64,000 nt of DNA, taken from Emmonsiellopsis sp. PD_33 (Eukaryota > Ascomycota > Eurotiomycetes > Onygenales > Ajellomycetaceae). This document shows, piece after piece, positions 1-12,257 of the stretch. The position numbers and the translations under genes were made by a program. Within the stretch, counting starts at the first letter, position 1. The number at the start of each line of letters is the position of its first letter. The notes under the pieces were generated by a model. It did not search any database. It saw only the letters and a list, made by a program, of their open reading frames with translations, and had not been told where the DNA came from. The stretch is from positions 1 to 64,000 of the forward strand of contig JANTQF010000049.1 in the NCBI GenBank assembly GCA_032988165.1, read 5' to 3'.

Positions 1-3000
1 GGAGGACCAGCTAGTACAAAATGAATTAATGGATTAAGCGGTAGCTGTACTAATTATATAGGAAAAGACCACAACTTAAGATCAAACCTTGAAAAGGCCT
101 TGTACAGAAATGACCTAGTTACCCTACCTTCGTTTTTCGACGCTCTCCAGACTCGAGGAGATAATCATATGGTGGTATGTAATTCCCCGAGCCTTTGTCC
201 CCTGAAATATGCATTTTCTTTACGAAGCCGCCTCGTATTGTAGATTGAGCTTATATTGACCGAGATCCACCCTCTGACCACTGGCGCTGAATTAGAGTTG
301 CTGATATTTCCCTCCATTCGTGCGCCTGTTGGGATTCCACATGTTGATTGTGCCCGTGCAAAGGACAGGCGGGGATACCCGATCCATCCCATTACTAGAA
401 ACGTACGGGTAGAGTATGTTTAATAACGTAGCAATCTGGTTAAACTCAACGCCATGACAGAGGTGGCAATCTATCTCTCCTCCTGTACCTTGTTTCGCGT
501 TAATTAGATTAAATTCCGTGAAATGGGGGAAACGGGGGATCAAACTGCTGTCCCTTTCTTTTACTTGCGTAACCAACCCCATAGTTACTAGTAGTTGCTG
601 GCGCTGAAGAATTATAATCCTCCGGCTGGACATGCTCCTTCTGACCATACAACAATCAAAAACACCTTTTCCGACGCATTGAGCATACGGCTACAACAGT
701 CAGCTTGCTTTGGCTTTTTGCCACCACATAGTTACATGCCCTTGAGGCTTGGGGTGCTCGGGGCCCCTGTTCAGCCCTCCTCACCAACAACCCCCTGAGC
801 TTAGCCACAGGCTTGCTTCACAGCCACAGAGTGACGAAGCTAGTATCAAAAGGGCTCTTGGAGCCAAATAGACGCGGGGAATAGTTGGAGATAAGCAAAT
901 AAAAGAGCCTCAGCTCGGCCATGCCCCTCCCCTCAAGTACAGAAAACAGGAAATATGCCCGAGTTTATCCAATAGGAACAAAAGACCGCATGACAGTGCT
1001 GTTGCTATCTTCCGAGCTTCGCTTTTCTGGTTCTGTGGTTAACCATCTACTCCGTACCTACGAGTAGTTTCCCATCCCCAACGCGCGACCTTTTTTGTTA
1101 GATGCTTTCAGCCAGCCCGTCAGGGTTTTGTTTTCCGACGGCAAAAAGAAAGAATCATCTCATTTCTGATGATGATTCCCCGTTCCTTGGCTTTAAAGCC
1201 CGGGTTTTGAACTCGAATGGGGGTTCTCCGGTGGCGAATTTATATCTCGGACTCTGGGGTAGCACAGGAGACAGATCGTGCTAGGAGCCGGGACCCTTTT
1301 TTACTCCCCCTCATCCGTCTTCTGGCCTATCAAAAATTCAGGATTGAATCAGCCAAGCAAAATTGATCTGTTCTGCGGCTTTTGCTATTTTTTGAGAAAA
1401 AAATCCATCCGTTTTGGCTGGGCATCTATCCAAAAAGTTGGATAGAGATCCAACCATGTTTTTCGATTTTATTTTATTTTTTGCTTTTTTGTTTCTTCTG
1501 TTATCTGATGTGGCAAACCGGCGGCTTGCTGAGATACTGGATCTTCTTGAAGAGATAGACACATCTGCTTCTGGCCCATGGGGTACTTGCACGGTACATG
1601 CTGTTCGAACGCAAGCGAGCTCTGGTGTTTGGGCAGACAAGCCAATGAACCATAGCCCTTATTGATATGCAGTATGCACTAGACCAGCGGCGATTGCAGA
1701 GCTTCAGGTCTCCCCCGGACATGGAATAATTGGATGGAAGGAAGATCTCGGTGTATGAGACAATTGATGAGAATTTGAGTCGGCTAGTTGCCTGAGATGG
1801 CGCTCTCCCCATTCCGCGTTGCGTTGGGGGGTCTGAGGGAACCAGTAACTATCATGCTCAGTGCTGCTGGTTATGAGGACACACCGAGTAAAAGTCGACG
1901 AGAATAAATGGCCCTCGGCTGGTAGGCGAGAGTGAGAAGCAGGGCATTTATCCTAGAGTATATCACATCTATCCTGGAGCACAAGGGGGCCCAACCTCCC
2001 ATGTACTCTTCTGCAGTCAGAGATATTGATCCTCGTCCATCAGAAGCGCTGAAGAATATCGTCCCGTGTTTATCGACGTTCATGAATGCTCGCAAAACCC
2101 CTAATCCATTCGGTAATCACACACACGAACTGTCTCCCGAAACACTTGTTGATTCCCTTTCCACCAGCTGGTAAAAATAAGGACCCCCAAGCGCTGCATC
2201 CTCTCAATCCACAAGATGCCTGCAGGGTAACTATTATATCCCGGGGAAGCCATTCCCCCCTCCCGCTGCGGAGATGGACGTAGACGCGGCGCTCGCGCGG
2301 ATCCAGCATCATTATTTCCGAAAGCCTCTGATGAGCAGAGATCCCTGGCAGGTTTCATCAGCGACGTCAAGGCCCATCCATCCACCCATCATTTCAAGTT
2401 CATTTCCGTTGGCTGGGTTGTGAAGCGACGGGAGTCCAAAAATCAAGGCCCACAACAATAATTCCCACACCTTCAAGGGAAGTTGTCATGCCGAAAGTTA
2501 AAATCATGATGGAAGCGAGGATGCGACTGGAACCATTGTGCTAGGAGGACCCGTTTGAAGCTTGTGTCTATGATTCTGAGCGAGATGGCTACCGCTTCTC
2601 CCCGAGGTTCGAGGCTTTTTATTAGGGTTTCCCTAAACCCTGCCATGCTACCGTCGCTAATAGATGTTCTAGATTAAAACTAGACATCCTGCAGTAAATG
2701 CCCATCAGTGGAGCAAGATAGTTAACTATGTCTCGCAGAAACTGAAACAGCGGTTCGTTAAGGCCATGTCCAGCGGATTACAATGCAGCTCAATTCCGGC
2801 CCCTAGAAAGTCTGGTTTTTTGAACTCCGGGAAGCAAAATATAGCCCGAAGAACATAACTACAACATCATCTCGGCTTCTTATTTCCCGAAAGTGTTGCG
2901 CTAAATACCCCATTCGATGCGTTATTCCGTCATTAGGGGGGTTGAAGCGTTTCTAAAACATTCGGAGAACCCCGTATATAGACATTTAGCCGCTTTCTGT

Positions 3001-3699
3001 GAGAAAAAAAAAAAATCTCCGGTTTCTTCCCCTGCCTCGCTAAAGAAACACCCGAGACTTTAAGGGTATTATCAGCCCTGGGCGTATTTAATTTCCCGTT
3101 GGTGTTCTTCAGGCCTAGTTGTTTCAGGGGTTGTGTGTGGGTTGCAGCCGAGAGTAGTTATTGCTGAGCGTTTTCATGAGACGGAATGGTTTGACGTCCA
3201 GCCGTCGGATCTATTCTTTACCGGCGTCTTATTATAATCTTACTAATTAACGACAAATTCTCCTAATCTGAACGGAGTTTTAGTAAAGGGAAATACTCCG
3301 TAGCTAGCGCGAGGTAACTCTCCTCGATAGATATGAGCGCCTACACTGCTCAGCTTGCTTTCAGATATTCTGTGCAAAAGAGAAACGTTTCCTGATAAAA
3401 ATAGAACTAGAAGGTTTCAAGTGGGCTTGATAACCTCTGTCTCTTACTTATCAGACGTGGGAAGGCTGACTATTGTTATTTGATGATACTTGTTCTTTTG
3501 TATCCCTTATTCATGGGGAGCGAGAAATAGCGCAAAGGGACAAGGAGAAGTTTTGAGGATAATGGACGTCGTCAATGGATTCCATAATAATATTAAAAGG
3601 GTTGATCGTTTGTAGTTCGTTATTACTGATAACATTCGCAACCAAAGGTTCAATAGAGAGATACACTATTGCTTCTGTATCCGACTTAGCAATATGATA
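1..3699. other. Gene-free stretch, no supported coding sequence
   Basis: Balanced base composition with normal CpG, but only short overlapping open frames on both strands, none with a recognisable domain or convincing intron structure. There is a short A-tract near 3004-3013 and several T-rich runs near 1390-1500. It may be intergenic sequence or the remains of decayed genes. I see no RNA gene here. Confidence 0.5.
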
Positions 3700-5068
3700 T
3701 CAAGCTTGATCAAGCGCCGCACGTAGTGTTTCCAGTGTCCCGTAAGGAGGGATGCCATGTATTTCCCCTTGGTGCTGTAGCTGCTGTTGGAGTTCTATCT
3801 GACGTTCGCATGTCCAACCGTGCCACGATGCTAGACGTATCTTTATCTTAGCTGCTAAAGACAAAGCAAGGACTTCCTCGATTTCGTGGGAACGGCGACC
3901 GGGAAAGGATCCCCTTCTGGTAAACGTGGTGGAAGATACCAGGGCTCGCGGTGCCAAAACTCCAGGGGCAAAATATTCGTGGAGAAGAATGAACATTGAT
4001 TTCTGTATGAACTGCCCAGACATCTTCCATTCACTTCCATCAACCCAACGCCTGCCAATACTCGGTTCGAAACAATGTCGGTATTGGTGTTCTAGGTAAG
4101 AAGTAATGTATCTGATGTACAAATAGCAAAGTGAAGGCCGAGAGTCGCCTACAAAATTCAAGTTCCGCATATGGACATCCTCCTTGCTCATCATTAGGTG
4201 GCTCCTAGATGGATAAGGATAAAATTGTGATGTACGTACCAATTGCTGAGCATCAGCGCAGATTTGGCCCAACTCCAAGCCATCTCGGAGAATACAGCAT
4301 TTCAAAGTCATTCTATTCTGCGCATCCGGCTCACCTGGGATGATTATGATTTCACCTCGTTCTAGAGGCCCCACCAGCCGTCTGTGTAGAGTTAGACCTA
4401 GCGGACGTTAAGCCCATGACTTATAATCTGAATTTTGAAAACGTGTTGGACATACTGTTCGATGCATGATATAATCGGGGATAGCCAACACCCAGAGCAT
4501 ATGCCAGCTCTTCTGACTCGAGAGTTAGAGGCACAATGGCCACCACCCTAATATCCTCCGCTGGGAACCAACCAAAAACATGGCAGAATCTCATTTCAAC
4601 ACCATCGCTATCCATCCTAGAGGCCTTATAATATCCGAGAGCTTGTTGGCCAAAAGAATCTCGAATCGACGCAGGAATGACCGGAAACTGCCGATGGGCT
4701 GATGAACGAACCACATCAAAATAACATTGGTATAGCGGTTTGCCTGTAGAAACTGCGTCTACTAGTTCGTCTCGGATACTATCCCAATCTTTTTGTAGTA
4801 TAGTTACTTCTATCTCGAGGTAAGTAGACCTGAGATGTGCATAGATCGCCAGTGGCTGAATGGAGGGGTGCGAGACCCAGAATATACAGGCGAGAACATA
4901 AAGGTCTTCGCGAAAAGTACGAACATATCGAAGATGAGACCGTAGTTGCGCAAGGCGTTCTTCCAAGAATTCCGTTGCCGTTCGAGGACTAACTGGAGGG
5001 TCGCAATTGTCATTTATGATTCGATCTTTCGTAGCGTTTATAATTTTGAGGAGCGAATTTAGAGCCAT
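3700..5068 (-). CDS. HNH-nuclease-like fungal protein (HNH_2 type), two exons
   Basis: Exons 4456-5068 and 3700-4397 join across a 58 bp intron (GTATGT donor, CTAG acceptor) to give 436 aa. The middle resembles fungal HNH_2 proteins: Cys162 in FCHVFGWF, then VAIVP (176-180), Asn204, and LTLH with His209, followed by the strand LERGEIIIIP. The second half keeps RPSLCYLYIRY, a conserved C-terminal block of this family. The usual AHIVP motif reads VAIVP here, so the first metal/catalytic histidine appears to be missing and the protein may be inactive as a nuclease. The start at 5068 is the first Met of the frame. The family is expanded in filamentous fungi and its role is mostly unknown; DNA cleavage is inferred from the fold only. 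No partner gene is adjacent. Confidence 0.7.
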
Positions 5069-5744
5069 GAAATATCGGAAGGCAGGACGACTGAGAGGAG
5101 GTTGGGATACCGATGGTGGCTAGAGTGAAGTGGTGTACCAGGACTCAGTTATCCTAGAGGTTTAAATGTAACGCAACATATGGTGTCACCCTGCGCAAGT
5201 CTAGTTAATACAGTTCAAGGGTAAAAAAGGCCTGTATAAGGAAAAGATTATAGATCATACCGTGTGCGTTGTTTTGAAGTTCTGGCACAAAATAGGGGAA
5301 ACCCAAAACCAAAACCAGAGAGGGTCGCATCTAGAGAGAAAATATAGTCGGTGCCAGACGCTGTAATCTGTGGTCAAGCTGGATAATTTCGGAGGGTTCT
5401 AATAGTGACAGATTCGAGATAGTATGATAATGCGGAGGACACGTTCAGGCTCATATTAAAACAAAGCGTTATCAAGAGTGTTGAACAACAATAGCGGACG
5501 GACGGACTCGTTATGCTCGCAACGTCTGCAATCCGAGGGAGGCGCGAGATGACGGAATGTTCCTGCAATTTGTACGCAATCTTTGTTGCCGGATGGGTCT
5601 CTAGAAAGCGGAATCTGCGTTAGGATCGGCGCCTTCCTGCGCTGAAATGGAATACCCAGGTAAAACAAGTGCGATGAGGGGTATATAAATATCCAAAACT
5701 GGAACTCATCAGCGTTAGAAATAGGTATATATGATTCAGATATC
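5069..5744. other. Intergenic stretch between two minus-strand genes
   Basis: About 0.68 kb between the start of the HNH-like gene and the stop of the amino-acid permease. It should hold the permease 3' end and the HNH gene promoter. I see only short open frames with no family resemblance. Confidence 0.5.
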
Positions 5745-7785
5745 TCAGAAAAACAACCACATCCCGATTGTCTTTGCTTTCTCCTTGAAAGTTTGATCTG
5801 CAAAGTGTTTCTTCTTCCTCAATTCCTCGGCAATAGCCCCTTCCACGCCGCCATCGTACCGGTCGGTTATCAAATCCATTTCTTCTAATTTCACAAACTT
5901 CGTCCGCTTGATGACCTTCCAAACCACAATCATGAGGATCATGACTGGTATCTGAATGTAATAGCTGACGAAATCGACTGCGGCGAACTTGGGACTAAAA
6001 CATGACCAGCCCTGGACGAGGATAATGAAGCCGTTCAGAATAACCGAGGCGAGAGGCCCATAGGGATAGGTCCAGTTTTTAAAGGGAAGAAGATGTTCCA
6101 TGTTTTGGGCTCGGACGGCGGACCGAAAACGGAGAGAAGCGAAGCCAATTGACATCCAGGATATTTGGTTGGAAACTCCGACGATGCTATCAAAGTAACG
6201 TCAGTAATTGGACTACGCAAATATTCATGATCGGGGCTTATTTCGCCTTTCCCCAACTTGATATCTTCAGGCAATAGGGGTATGCCTAAAATCCAAGCGT
6301 ATTAGGCCATGGGATGGGGCAATGATGCTCAACTTACTTTTGTAACCACGTCCACAACTGTCCAGCACCAATATAACTTGCCCCAAAGCAAAGGCCGCTC
6401 ATCACAGAGGTAGCAAGCACCGCAACCCAAGGCACTTGTCGTCGATTCAGTTTCCCCAGAAATGCTGGGGCATGACGGTCCACAGCTAAGGCATACATCA
6501 GACGAGCGCCGGCGAATAGAGCATGGTTCCCAGCCGATATAACGCTAGTCATGATCACTGCGTTTATGAAGCTGCCTGCTACCTTGCTCCCGACTTGCTG
6601 GAAAACAATAGTGAACGGGCTGGTGCGTGTGTCTTTGGTTACAAGGTCAGGATAGTTGTAAGGAACGTTCAGGCCAATAATAAGAATCGCCAAGATATAG
6701 AAGATTAGGATACGCCAAAAAACGTTTCGAACAACTTTGGGGAGAGTCCGGGCTGGGTCTGCCGTTTCTCCCGCAGTGACCGCGATGGATTCGGTGCCCC
6801 CGCTTTATGATGGAATTCCCGGTTAGCCGATTATTTCCAAGCCCATCGGAAGGGGGGTGGAAACATACTAGGCAAATGCAGCTGTGACGAAAACAGACGC
6901 AAATCCACCTATGCCACCGACAAAAGGGGCATCTGGAAGATGCCAATTCTTCCCTCCGATATATTCCTTGTCGACATTACCGCCGCAATTAACTGCAATA
7001 CCAAGGATGATGAATATCTACAGAAAACTCGTTAGAGAGAAAAGTAGACATAACCCTACCTTTAGTTCCGGACTTACCACAATTGTAATAACTTTAAGCA
7101 GACTAAGCCAATATTCCATCTGCAGGTAATTCAGGATGTTAGCCAGTTTGCAGAAAGTAGCTGGGGGCCTAGATATTCCCTATGTATGCACCCACCTCTC
7201 CATAAGCTCGAACAGAGACGATATTAAGGGCGATCAGGACGAAGAGAAATATCAAACTGAACGCCCATCCAGGAAAATTATCAGACCAGTACTGTAAAAG
7301 TAGCTGCAGCGCAACCAGGTCAGCTGCTGTGGCCACCGCATCATTAAACCAGTAATTCCAGGTAAGAGCAAATCCGAAAGCATCGTCCACGAATCGACTA
7401 GAATTTGCGCGTTAGAAATCATTTCCATATAAATATGCGTTGAGGAGAATAGATTTTATACCCACCCAGCAAATGTACAAAACGACCCAGCAATGGGTAT
7501 AAACGCCGCCATCTCCCCAAGAGACAGCATCGTGATGAATACGATGGCCCCAACAATGGCGTAGGCAATGAGCATCGACGCCGGCCCGCCAGTCGCCAAC
7601 GACTTTCCCGTCCCAAGAAACAGACCTGTACCAATGGTGCCGCCGATAGCAATCATCTGAACCTGACGCGCCGATAGCTTGCGCGCAAGCTTATCTGCGA
7701 CGATAATCGGCTCATGCTGCGGGACGTAGGGCTCTGTTTTCTCAACGTCATGATCGCCAACTGGTTTACCGCTGAAGAAATCCAT
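5745..7785 (-). CDS. Amino-acid permease of the fungal YAT/APC family, six exons
   Basis: Exons 7466-7785, 7196-7397, 7078-7119, 6869-7017, 6338-6802 and 5745-6186 join in frame to 539 aa, a normal length for a plasma-membrane yeast-type amino-acid transporter (12 membrane segments). The first membrane segment carries IGGTIGTGLFLGTG (47-60), the family signature. FAGRFVDDAFGFALTWNYW is restored exactly at the first splice junction and YGEMEYWLSLLKVITI at the second. A GNHALFAGARLMYAL segment and the C-terminus KTIGMWLFF are typical. The hydrophilic N-terminus is short (about 40 aa). Introns are 60-76 bp except the last, 151 bp. Exon 3 is only 42 nt. Resemblance is closest to the basic amino-acid (Lyp1/Can1-like) branch, but substrate cannot be set from sequence alone. 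It lies in tandem with dbp4 (676 bp apart). Confidence 0.9.
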
Positions 7786-8461
7786 CTCGCGGGGATCTGG
7801 ATTCCACGGCCCCGTTCAATTTAGTGATGAATAGTAGGGCATCCGATGAAGTCTTGGGAATCGTTTCTCGTCCGATTCGGGTCCCGTTTGGCTGTATATA
7901 CGGCCAGTCCTCACGCGAACAACAGTGGCGGGAGCAGCAGGGAGAGCTATAAAATCCCTGACCACGAGAGACGTAGCAGAAGCGTCAATGCGCAGGATTC
8001 ACAGGGGGTGTTCAAGCTTTATATCTCAGTGGTTGGCCATGTCAGGGAGCCTGTGAGAAGCCGATCCTCATCTTGGTAGCTCAAAAGGCTATCAAAGGGA
8101 ATACTGCTGCTCGATTGCGTGATCGCCTAACAAGGCTAATGGAAGGCAATGATGAGTTAGTTATTAATGATGCCGGTAGAGGTTACAGAGCTAAAAGGAT
8201 GGTGGACAGCTTGGCTGGAAGAAATATGCGAGGAAAACGCGATGGACGCTGGGGCTGGTTCTCGGCTGGGGTTAAGTAGCCGAGGGGAAGATTTGGCGGG
8301 GCCTTAACTAGAGCCGCCCCGGGGAGCTTATTTGGGGGCAAACATCGCATACAATTTGAATGCTTGAACAATATTCAGTCACGCTGCAAAAGGTATTACT
8401 ATTCACTATGGCTTCGCTGATAGAACAAAACGACACAAAATACACACCAAAAGCTTCATGC
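7786..8461. other. Intergenic stretch: permease promoter and dbp4 3' region
   Basis: About 0.68 kb with no supported gene. It should contain the upstream control region of the amino-acid permease and the terminator region of dbp4. I could not point to a specific GATA or other site with confidence. Confidence 0.5.
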
Positions 8462-10879
8462 TCATCCCAACAACCCGGAAGCAAGAGCCTCCAAATCCTC
8501 CAATGTTTGCACCTCAACAGGCGCATTACCACCAGCCTTTCCACCCCGTTTGGAACGCCCGCTTTTGGTATCTTGTTCGTCGCCAGACGAGTCCTGGAAC
8601 CATTTCTTCTGCTTCTTCGCGGGATGAGCATCCTCCTCAGCATACTCATCGCCGGAAGCACCACCTTCGGCATCCTCATCGTATGGAGCAAGAACAGCAA
8701 CTTGTCCGCCCTCGCCGCCTTCTCTCTCCGCCCTGGCCCTCTCCTTTCTTTTCTCCTTCTTCTCCCTCTTCTTCTGCTTGGCAATTTCTTTATCACGGAT
8801 ATCCGCGAGTCTGGTTCTTTCAGCCTCAAGTTCAAGGAACTTGGCCCGTTGGTTATCTGCAGTGCCCCGTTTCTTGAAGTCGGTTTCATCCTCCATTTCA
8901 TATATCTCGTGAGGGTTGCCATCCTCGTCAAAGACGAGTTTCGATCCGTTGCCTTTGTACTTGAGAAGTTTCTTTTTCGATTTGAGGAGTTTTTCTCGTC
9001 GGTTGGAATCGATCACCAGAGCTTCTTTACCGGGTAGCTGGACTTTTTTGACTGCAGGTTTTGATGCATCAGAGTCATCACCAGAGACTGCACCAAGGTT
9101 GGCGTCTCCGGCGTCGAAACGACGTTTGACGGAGAGGAAGTCGTTATCTTCGTCTGCATCCGCCAGATTTTCAGGTACACCGTTCGCCGTCGCCGGGGCA
9201 CCATCGTCGATGAGTTTCGTGTAGTGTTCAGTAAGGATGTCCTGGTTCCGTCGTTCAAACATACGGTCGTATTTGGTGCGGACTGTATCCTCCTTTTTCT
9301 TCTTGCGATCCTCCTCCTCAGCCTCGGACTCGTCTCCGCTAGACAACGCCGCAAGTTGTCTGGGAGCATTCTTCCTCGATTTCGTATCCTCTCCCTTGAT
9401 AAACTTGATTCTCGGGGCACCTGGGAGACCCAAGCTCGCAGCATATTCCTCCAGGGGCAGATCCTTCACTATGAAAACCTCCTTGTCCTTTTGGACATGA
9501 ATGGATTTGACATAGGATATAAAGGCCTTCTGTCCGAGGTACTTCAGTGCCGGATCTTTAAAACACATGTTCTGCAGCTGATTTTTAACGCTCTGCTGTT
9601 TCTTCGCACGAACGTTTATTTTTTCAATGGGGATCTTCTTCTGTTCCAGTCGTTTTATCATCCCTGCCTCCTCACTGGGCTCCAGGAAGAGCACGGCTCG
9701 TCCATTTCGTTCGTATCTCGCCGTTCGTCCTGCGCGGTGGATATACGTATCCGCATCCTCGGGGCAATCAACTTGAATAACCCAATCAACAGCAGGGAAG
9801 TCCAAACCTCTCGCAGCAATATCCGTGGCAAAGAGACACGCAGACTTCGCCGCAGAAAATTTCTTCGTAATATCCACTCTTGCTCCCTGCTTCTGGCGCC
9901 CATGCAAATGAAGGAGAGGTATACCAGGCTGCATATGTCTGAATCCCTCATACACAAATCGAACCTGTTTCCCCGAAGAAAAGAAAACCATGATCTTAGA
10001 TTTCAGATTGCTCCGAATAAAACTCCATAGCGTATCCAACTTGTCTGGAAGTGGCGTAACAATGTAATTCTGCTGTAGTTTGGACGGTGTAGCCGATGAC
10101 GCTGCTTCGTGAACAGCTATATATTCCGGGTCCCTCAAACTCAGCCGCGCAAGGTCCGACACCTTTTTCGTCTGCGTCGCACTAAAGAGCATCGTCTGGC
10201 GTTCCTTGGGTAGATGGTCGATGATCGCATCCACCGTGCTCTGAAATCCCATATCCATAATCCGATCCGCCTCGTCCAGCACCAACATCTGAATATTATC
10301 CGTAACGAATTCGGCCGTCTGGTCCATATGCTGCAACATCCGTCCCGGCGTGCAAACCAAAATATTCATTCTCCCTAACCGTTCCTGTTCCTCCTGTAAG
10401 CTCTTCCCACCAATGACCAAACCAGCAGAGAAGGAATGGTAACGACCGATTTTCCGAAGGACCTCGAAGATCTGAATCGCCAATTCGCGGGTTGGGGATA
10501 GGACTAAAGCGCCCAGTCCGTCGAATTCCGTCCATTGCTTTCGATATAGCACTTCCAGAATGGGAACCAGGAACGCAAGCGTTTTCCCGCTCCCCGTCCT
10601 CGCCGCTCCTAGGATATCTCGCCCCTTCAGCGCATGTGGTATGGCCTTTGCTTGGATATCCGTAAGTGTCTTGAAATGCGAAGACGAGAGGCCACTCTCC
10701 GTTGCTTCGGAGAGAGGAAGCTCCGAAAATGCCTCGGGTGAAGCTTTGACATCGAGCTCCTCGATCCTTTGCGTGAGCGTTGCAAGGTCAACTTCTTCCC
10801 GCTTTCTCTTCAGGCTGCGCGCATTGGTTCGCTCAGGCTTCGAATGGCTGGCATTCCGTCCGTGACGTGGGGGAGCCAT
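8462..10879 (-). CDS. dbp4: ATP-dependent DEAD-box RNA helicase Dbp4 (Hca4)
   Basis: Single-exon frame of 805 aa, the usual length for fungal Dbp4. All helicase motifs are present in order: Q motif around TDIQAKAIP, motif I AARTGSGKT (92-100), PTREL (129-133), TPGR (177-180), DEAD (202-205), SAT (233-235), TDIAARGLDFP in the second RecA domain, and HRAGRTAR (381-388). After the core come the YVKSIHVQKDKEVF segment typical of the Dbp4/DDX10 group and a long, highly charged Lys/Glu/Asp-rich tail. The family acts in the nucleolus on the 90S pre-ribosome, where it helps release U14 snoRNA during early 18S rRNA processing. The start is in the short divergent region shared with spf31. Long antisense open frames over this gene are composition artefacts. 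Confidence 0.97.
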   Translation of the reverse strand: MAPPRHGRNASHSKPERTNARSLKRKREEVDLATLTQRIEELDVKASPEAFSELPLSEATESGLSSSHFKTLTDIQAKAIPHALKGRDILGAARTGSGKTLAFLVPILEVLYRKQWTEFDGLGALVLSPTRELAIQIFEVLRKIGRYHSFSAGLVIGGKSLQEEQERLGRMNILVCTPGRMLQHMDQTAEFVTDNIQMLVLDEADRIMDMGFQSTVDAIIDHLPKERQTMLFSATQTKKVSDLARLSLRDPEYIAVHEAASSATPSKLQQNYIVTPLPDKLDTLWSFIRSNLKSKIMVFFSSGKQVRFVYEGFRHMQPGIPLLHLHGRQKQGARVDITKKFSAAKSACLFATDIAARGLDFPAVDWVIQVDCPEDADTYIHRAGRTARYERNGRAVLFLEPSEEAGMIKRLEQKKIPIEKINVRAKKQQSVKNQLQNMCFKDPALKYLGQKAFISYVKSIHVQKDKEVFIVKDLPLEEYAASLGLPGAPRIKFIKGEDTKSRKNAPRQLAALSSGDESEAEEEDRKKKKEDTVRTKYDRMFERRNQDILTEHYTKLIDDGAPATANGVPENLADADEDNDFLSVKRRFDAGDANLGAVSGDDSDASKPAVKKVQLPGKEALVIDSNRREKLLKSKKKLLKYKGNGSKLVFDEDGNPHEIYEMEDETDFKKRGTADNQRAKFLELEAERTRLADIRDKEIAKQKKREKKEKRKERARAEREGGEGGQVAVLAPYDEDAEGGASGDEYAEEDAHPAKKQKKWFQDSSGDEQDTKSGRSKRGGKAGGNAPVEVQTLEDLEALASGLLG

Positions 10880-11139
10880 TGTTGCTGGCAGCGTCGGGCT
10901 TCCACAGCGTGGTTCGGGAGCTCTGGTGCTTTGTTATTTTATTTTATTTTTTTGCGCCGACTGAGGTTGTTCCAGACTTTTTTTTTTGATGGAGGAAAAA
11001 TAGTGTCTGATCTGCTTAGTCATAAGGTTGGCGGAGGTTGAGCCGCATGAGCTTAACTGCTTCGACTCCGCAACGTCCGACATCAACAACAGCGAACTTG
11101 TCTGAGCATTCCTATTACTCACCTTGAACGGTTTCTAAT
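10880..11139. promoter_or_regulatory. Short divergent promoter between dbp4 and spf31
   Basis: Only 260 bp separate the two start codons on opposite strands. The interval contains T-rich tracts (about 10933-10955 and 10978-10987), common in fungal bidirectional promoters. Shared control of the two RNA-processing genes is an inference from the arrangement. Confidence 0.5.
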
Positions 11140-11906
11140 ATGGCTGACGATGAATTGGAAGCACTCGACGCCCTCGACAGAGAGGCGTCGGAATTTACAA
11201 AGGTACGTTTGCAAATGCCCCGCGATTCCTCACCTACCTCTCCGCCTAGCTAACAACGCAATTAAACAGGACGCAGAAATCGATCGCATCAGAAAAGCAT
11301 TCCAGCTAGATGCGTAAGTCCCTCCTTCACATCCACTCTACCCAATCCCATGCCTAACTTCCCCACAGCTACTCAGTCCTCGACCTCCAACCGGGCGTCA
11401 CAGAGAAAGACATAAAAATCCAATACCGCAAAAAGTCCCTCCTAATCCACCCGGACAAGACCTCCAACCCCGCCGCCCCCGATGCCTTCGACCGCCTCAA
11501 AAAAGCCCAACTAACGCTTCTCGACGAGAAAGGCCGCTCATACCTTGACGAATGCATCGCGGACGCACGCCGCCTATTAATCAGAGAACACAAGTACACG
11601 CTCGACTCGCCGGAGCTGAAGACGGAGGAGTTCAAGAAGGAGTGGCGGAAGAAGACGGTCGAGGTGCTTGTTGAGGAGGAGGCGCGGAGGAGGCGGAGGT
11701 TGAAGGCGCAGATGCAGGAGGAGGGGCGGGAGAAGAAGAAGGAGGAGGAGGAGATTGAGGCGCGGAAGAGGAAGAGGGAGGAAGAGAAGGCGTGGGAGGA
11801 GTCTAGGGATGAGAGGATTGGGAGTTGGAGGAGTTGGCAGAAGGGTAAGGGGGATAAGGGGGAGGGAGGCGGGAAGAAGAAGAAGAAAATGAAGGTGTTG
11901 GGGTGA
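11140..11906 (+). CDS. spf31: J-domain spliceosomal protein, Spf31/DNAJC8 type, three exons
   Basis: Exons 11140-11202, 11270-11313 and 11369-11906 give 214 aa. Both introns have GT...AG borders (GTACGT donor/AACAG acceptor; GTAAGT donor/CACAG acceptor) and preserve the frame. The J domain starts at about Tyr37 (YSVLDLQPGVTEKDIK) and carries the HPD triad at 63-65, needed to stimulate Hsp70. It is followed by a long Lys/Arg/Glu-rich helix and, near the end, EESRDERIGSWRSW, which matches the conserved tail of DNAJC8/Spf31. The family associates with spliceosomes in the nucleus. The gene diverges from dbp4. The copia element lies about 350 bp downstream of the stop. Confidence 0.92.
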
Positions 11907-12252
11907 TGGGTGTGCGATTATGACTGGAACTTGGCTGGGCTGGCTGTATTTTTTTTTCTATGCTGGGCGTCTTCTTTCCCTGGGACCAGCGGAGTTTGTG
12001 AGAAGGGATTATTCGGACTATAATACCCCTATAATATTCGGTGTAAATTCTATCTGTTCATTTATAAAAGTGTTCTGTCGGGCTTACTATCAGCTACTTC
12101 CTTGGGGACATATGGAGGAGCCAAGATATTCAGACCAGAATATAAAATTTATTCACATCTAAACCATGGTGTAGGGGCATACACCCACTTTTATATACGT
12201 CACGAACCACAAACAAATATGTCCTGAGAAATGTAAATCATAGCCATACCAG
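11907..12252. other. spf31 3' flank up to the transposon edge
   Basis: About 350 bp, increasingly AT-rich, with no open frame of interest. It should contain the spf31 polyadenylation region. It ends at ATTTT (12253-12257), which abuts the palindromic left edge of the copia element. Confidence 0.45.
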
Positions 12253-12257
12253 ATTTT

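Noticed and set aside
1414..1665. 83-codon frame with a hydrophobic N-terminal run
   Set aside because: The hydrophobic part comes from T-rich low-complexity sequence and no exon continues it.
8360..10030. Long plus-strand frames opposite dbp4 (up to 268 codons)
   Set aside because: They are antisense to a clear helicase gene and have no domain.
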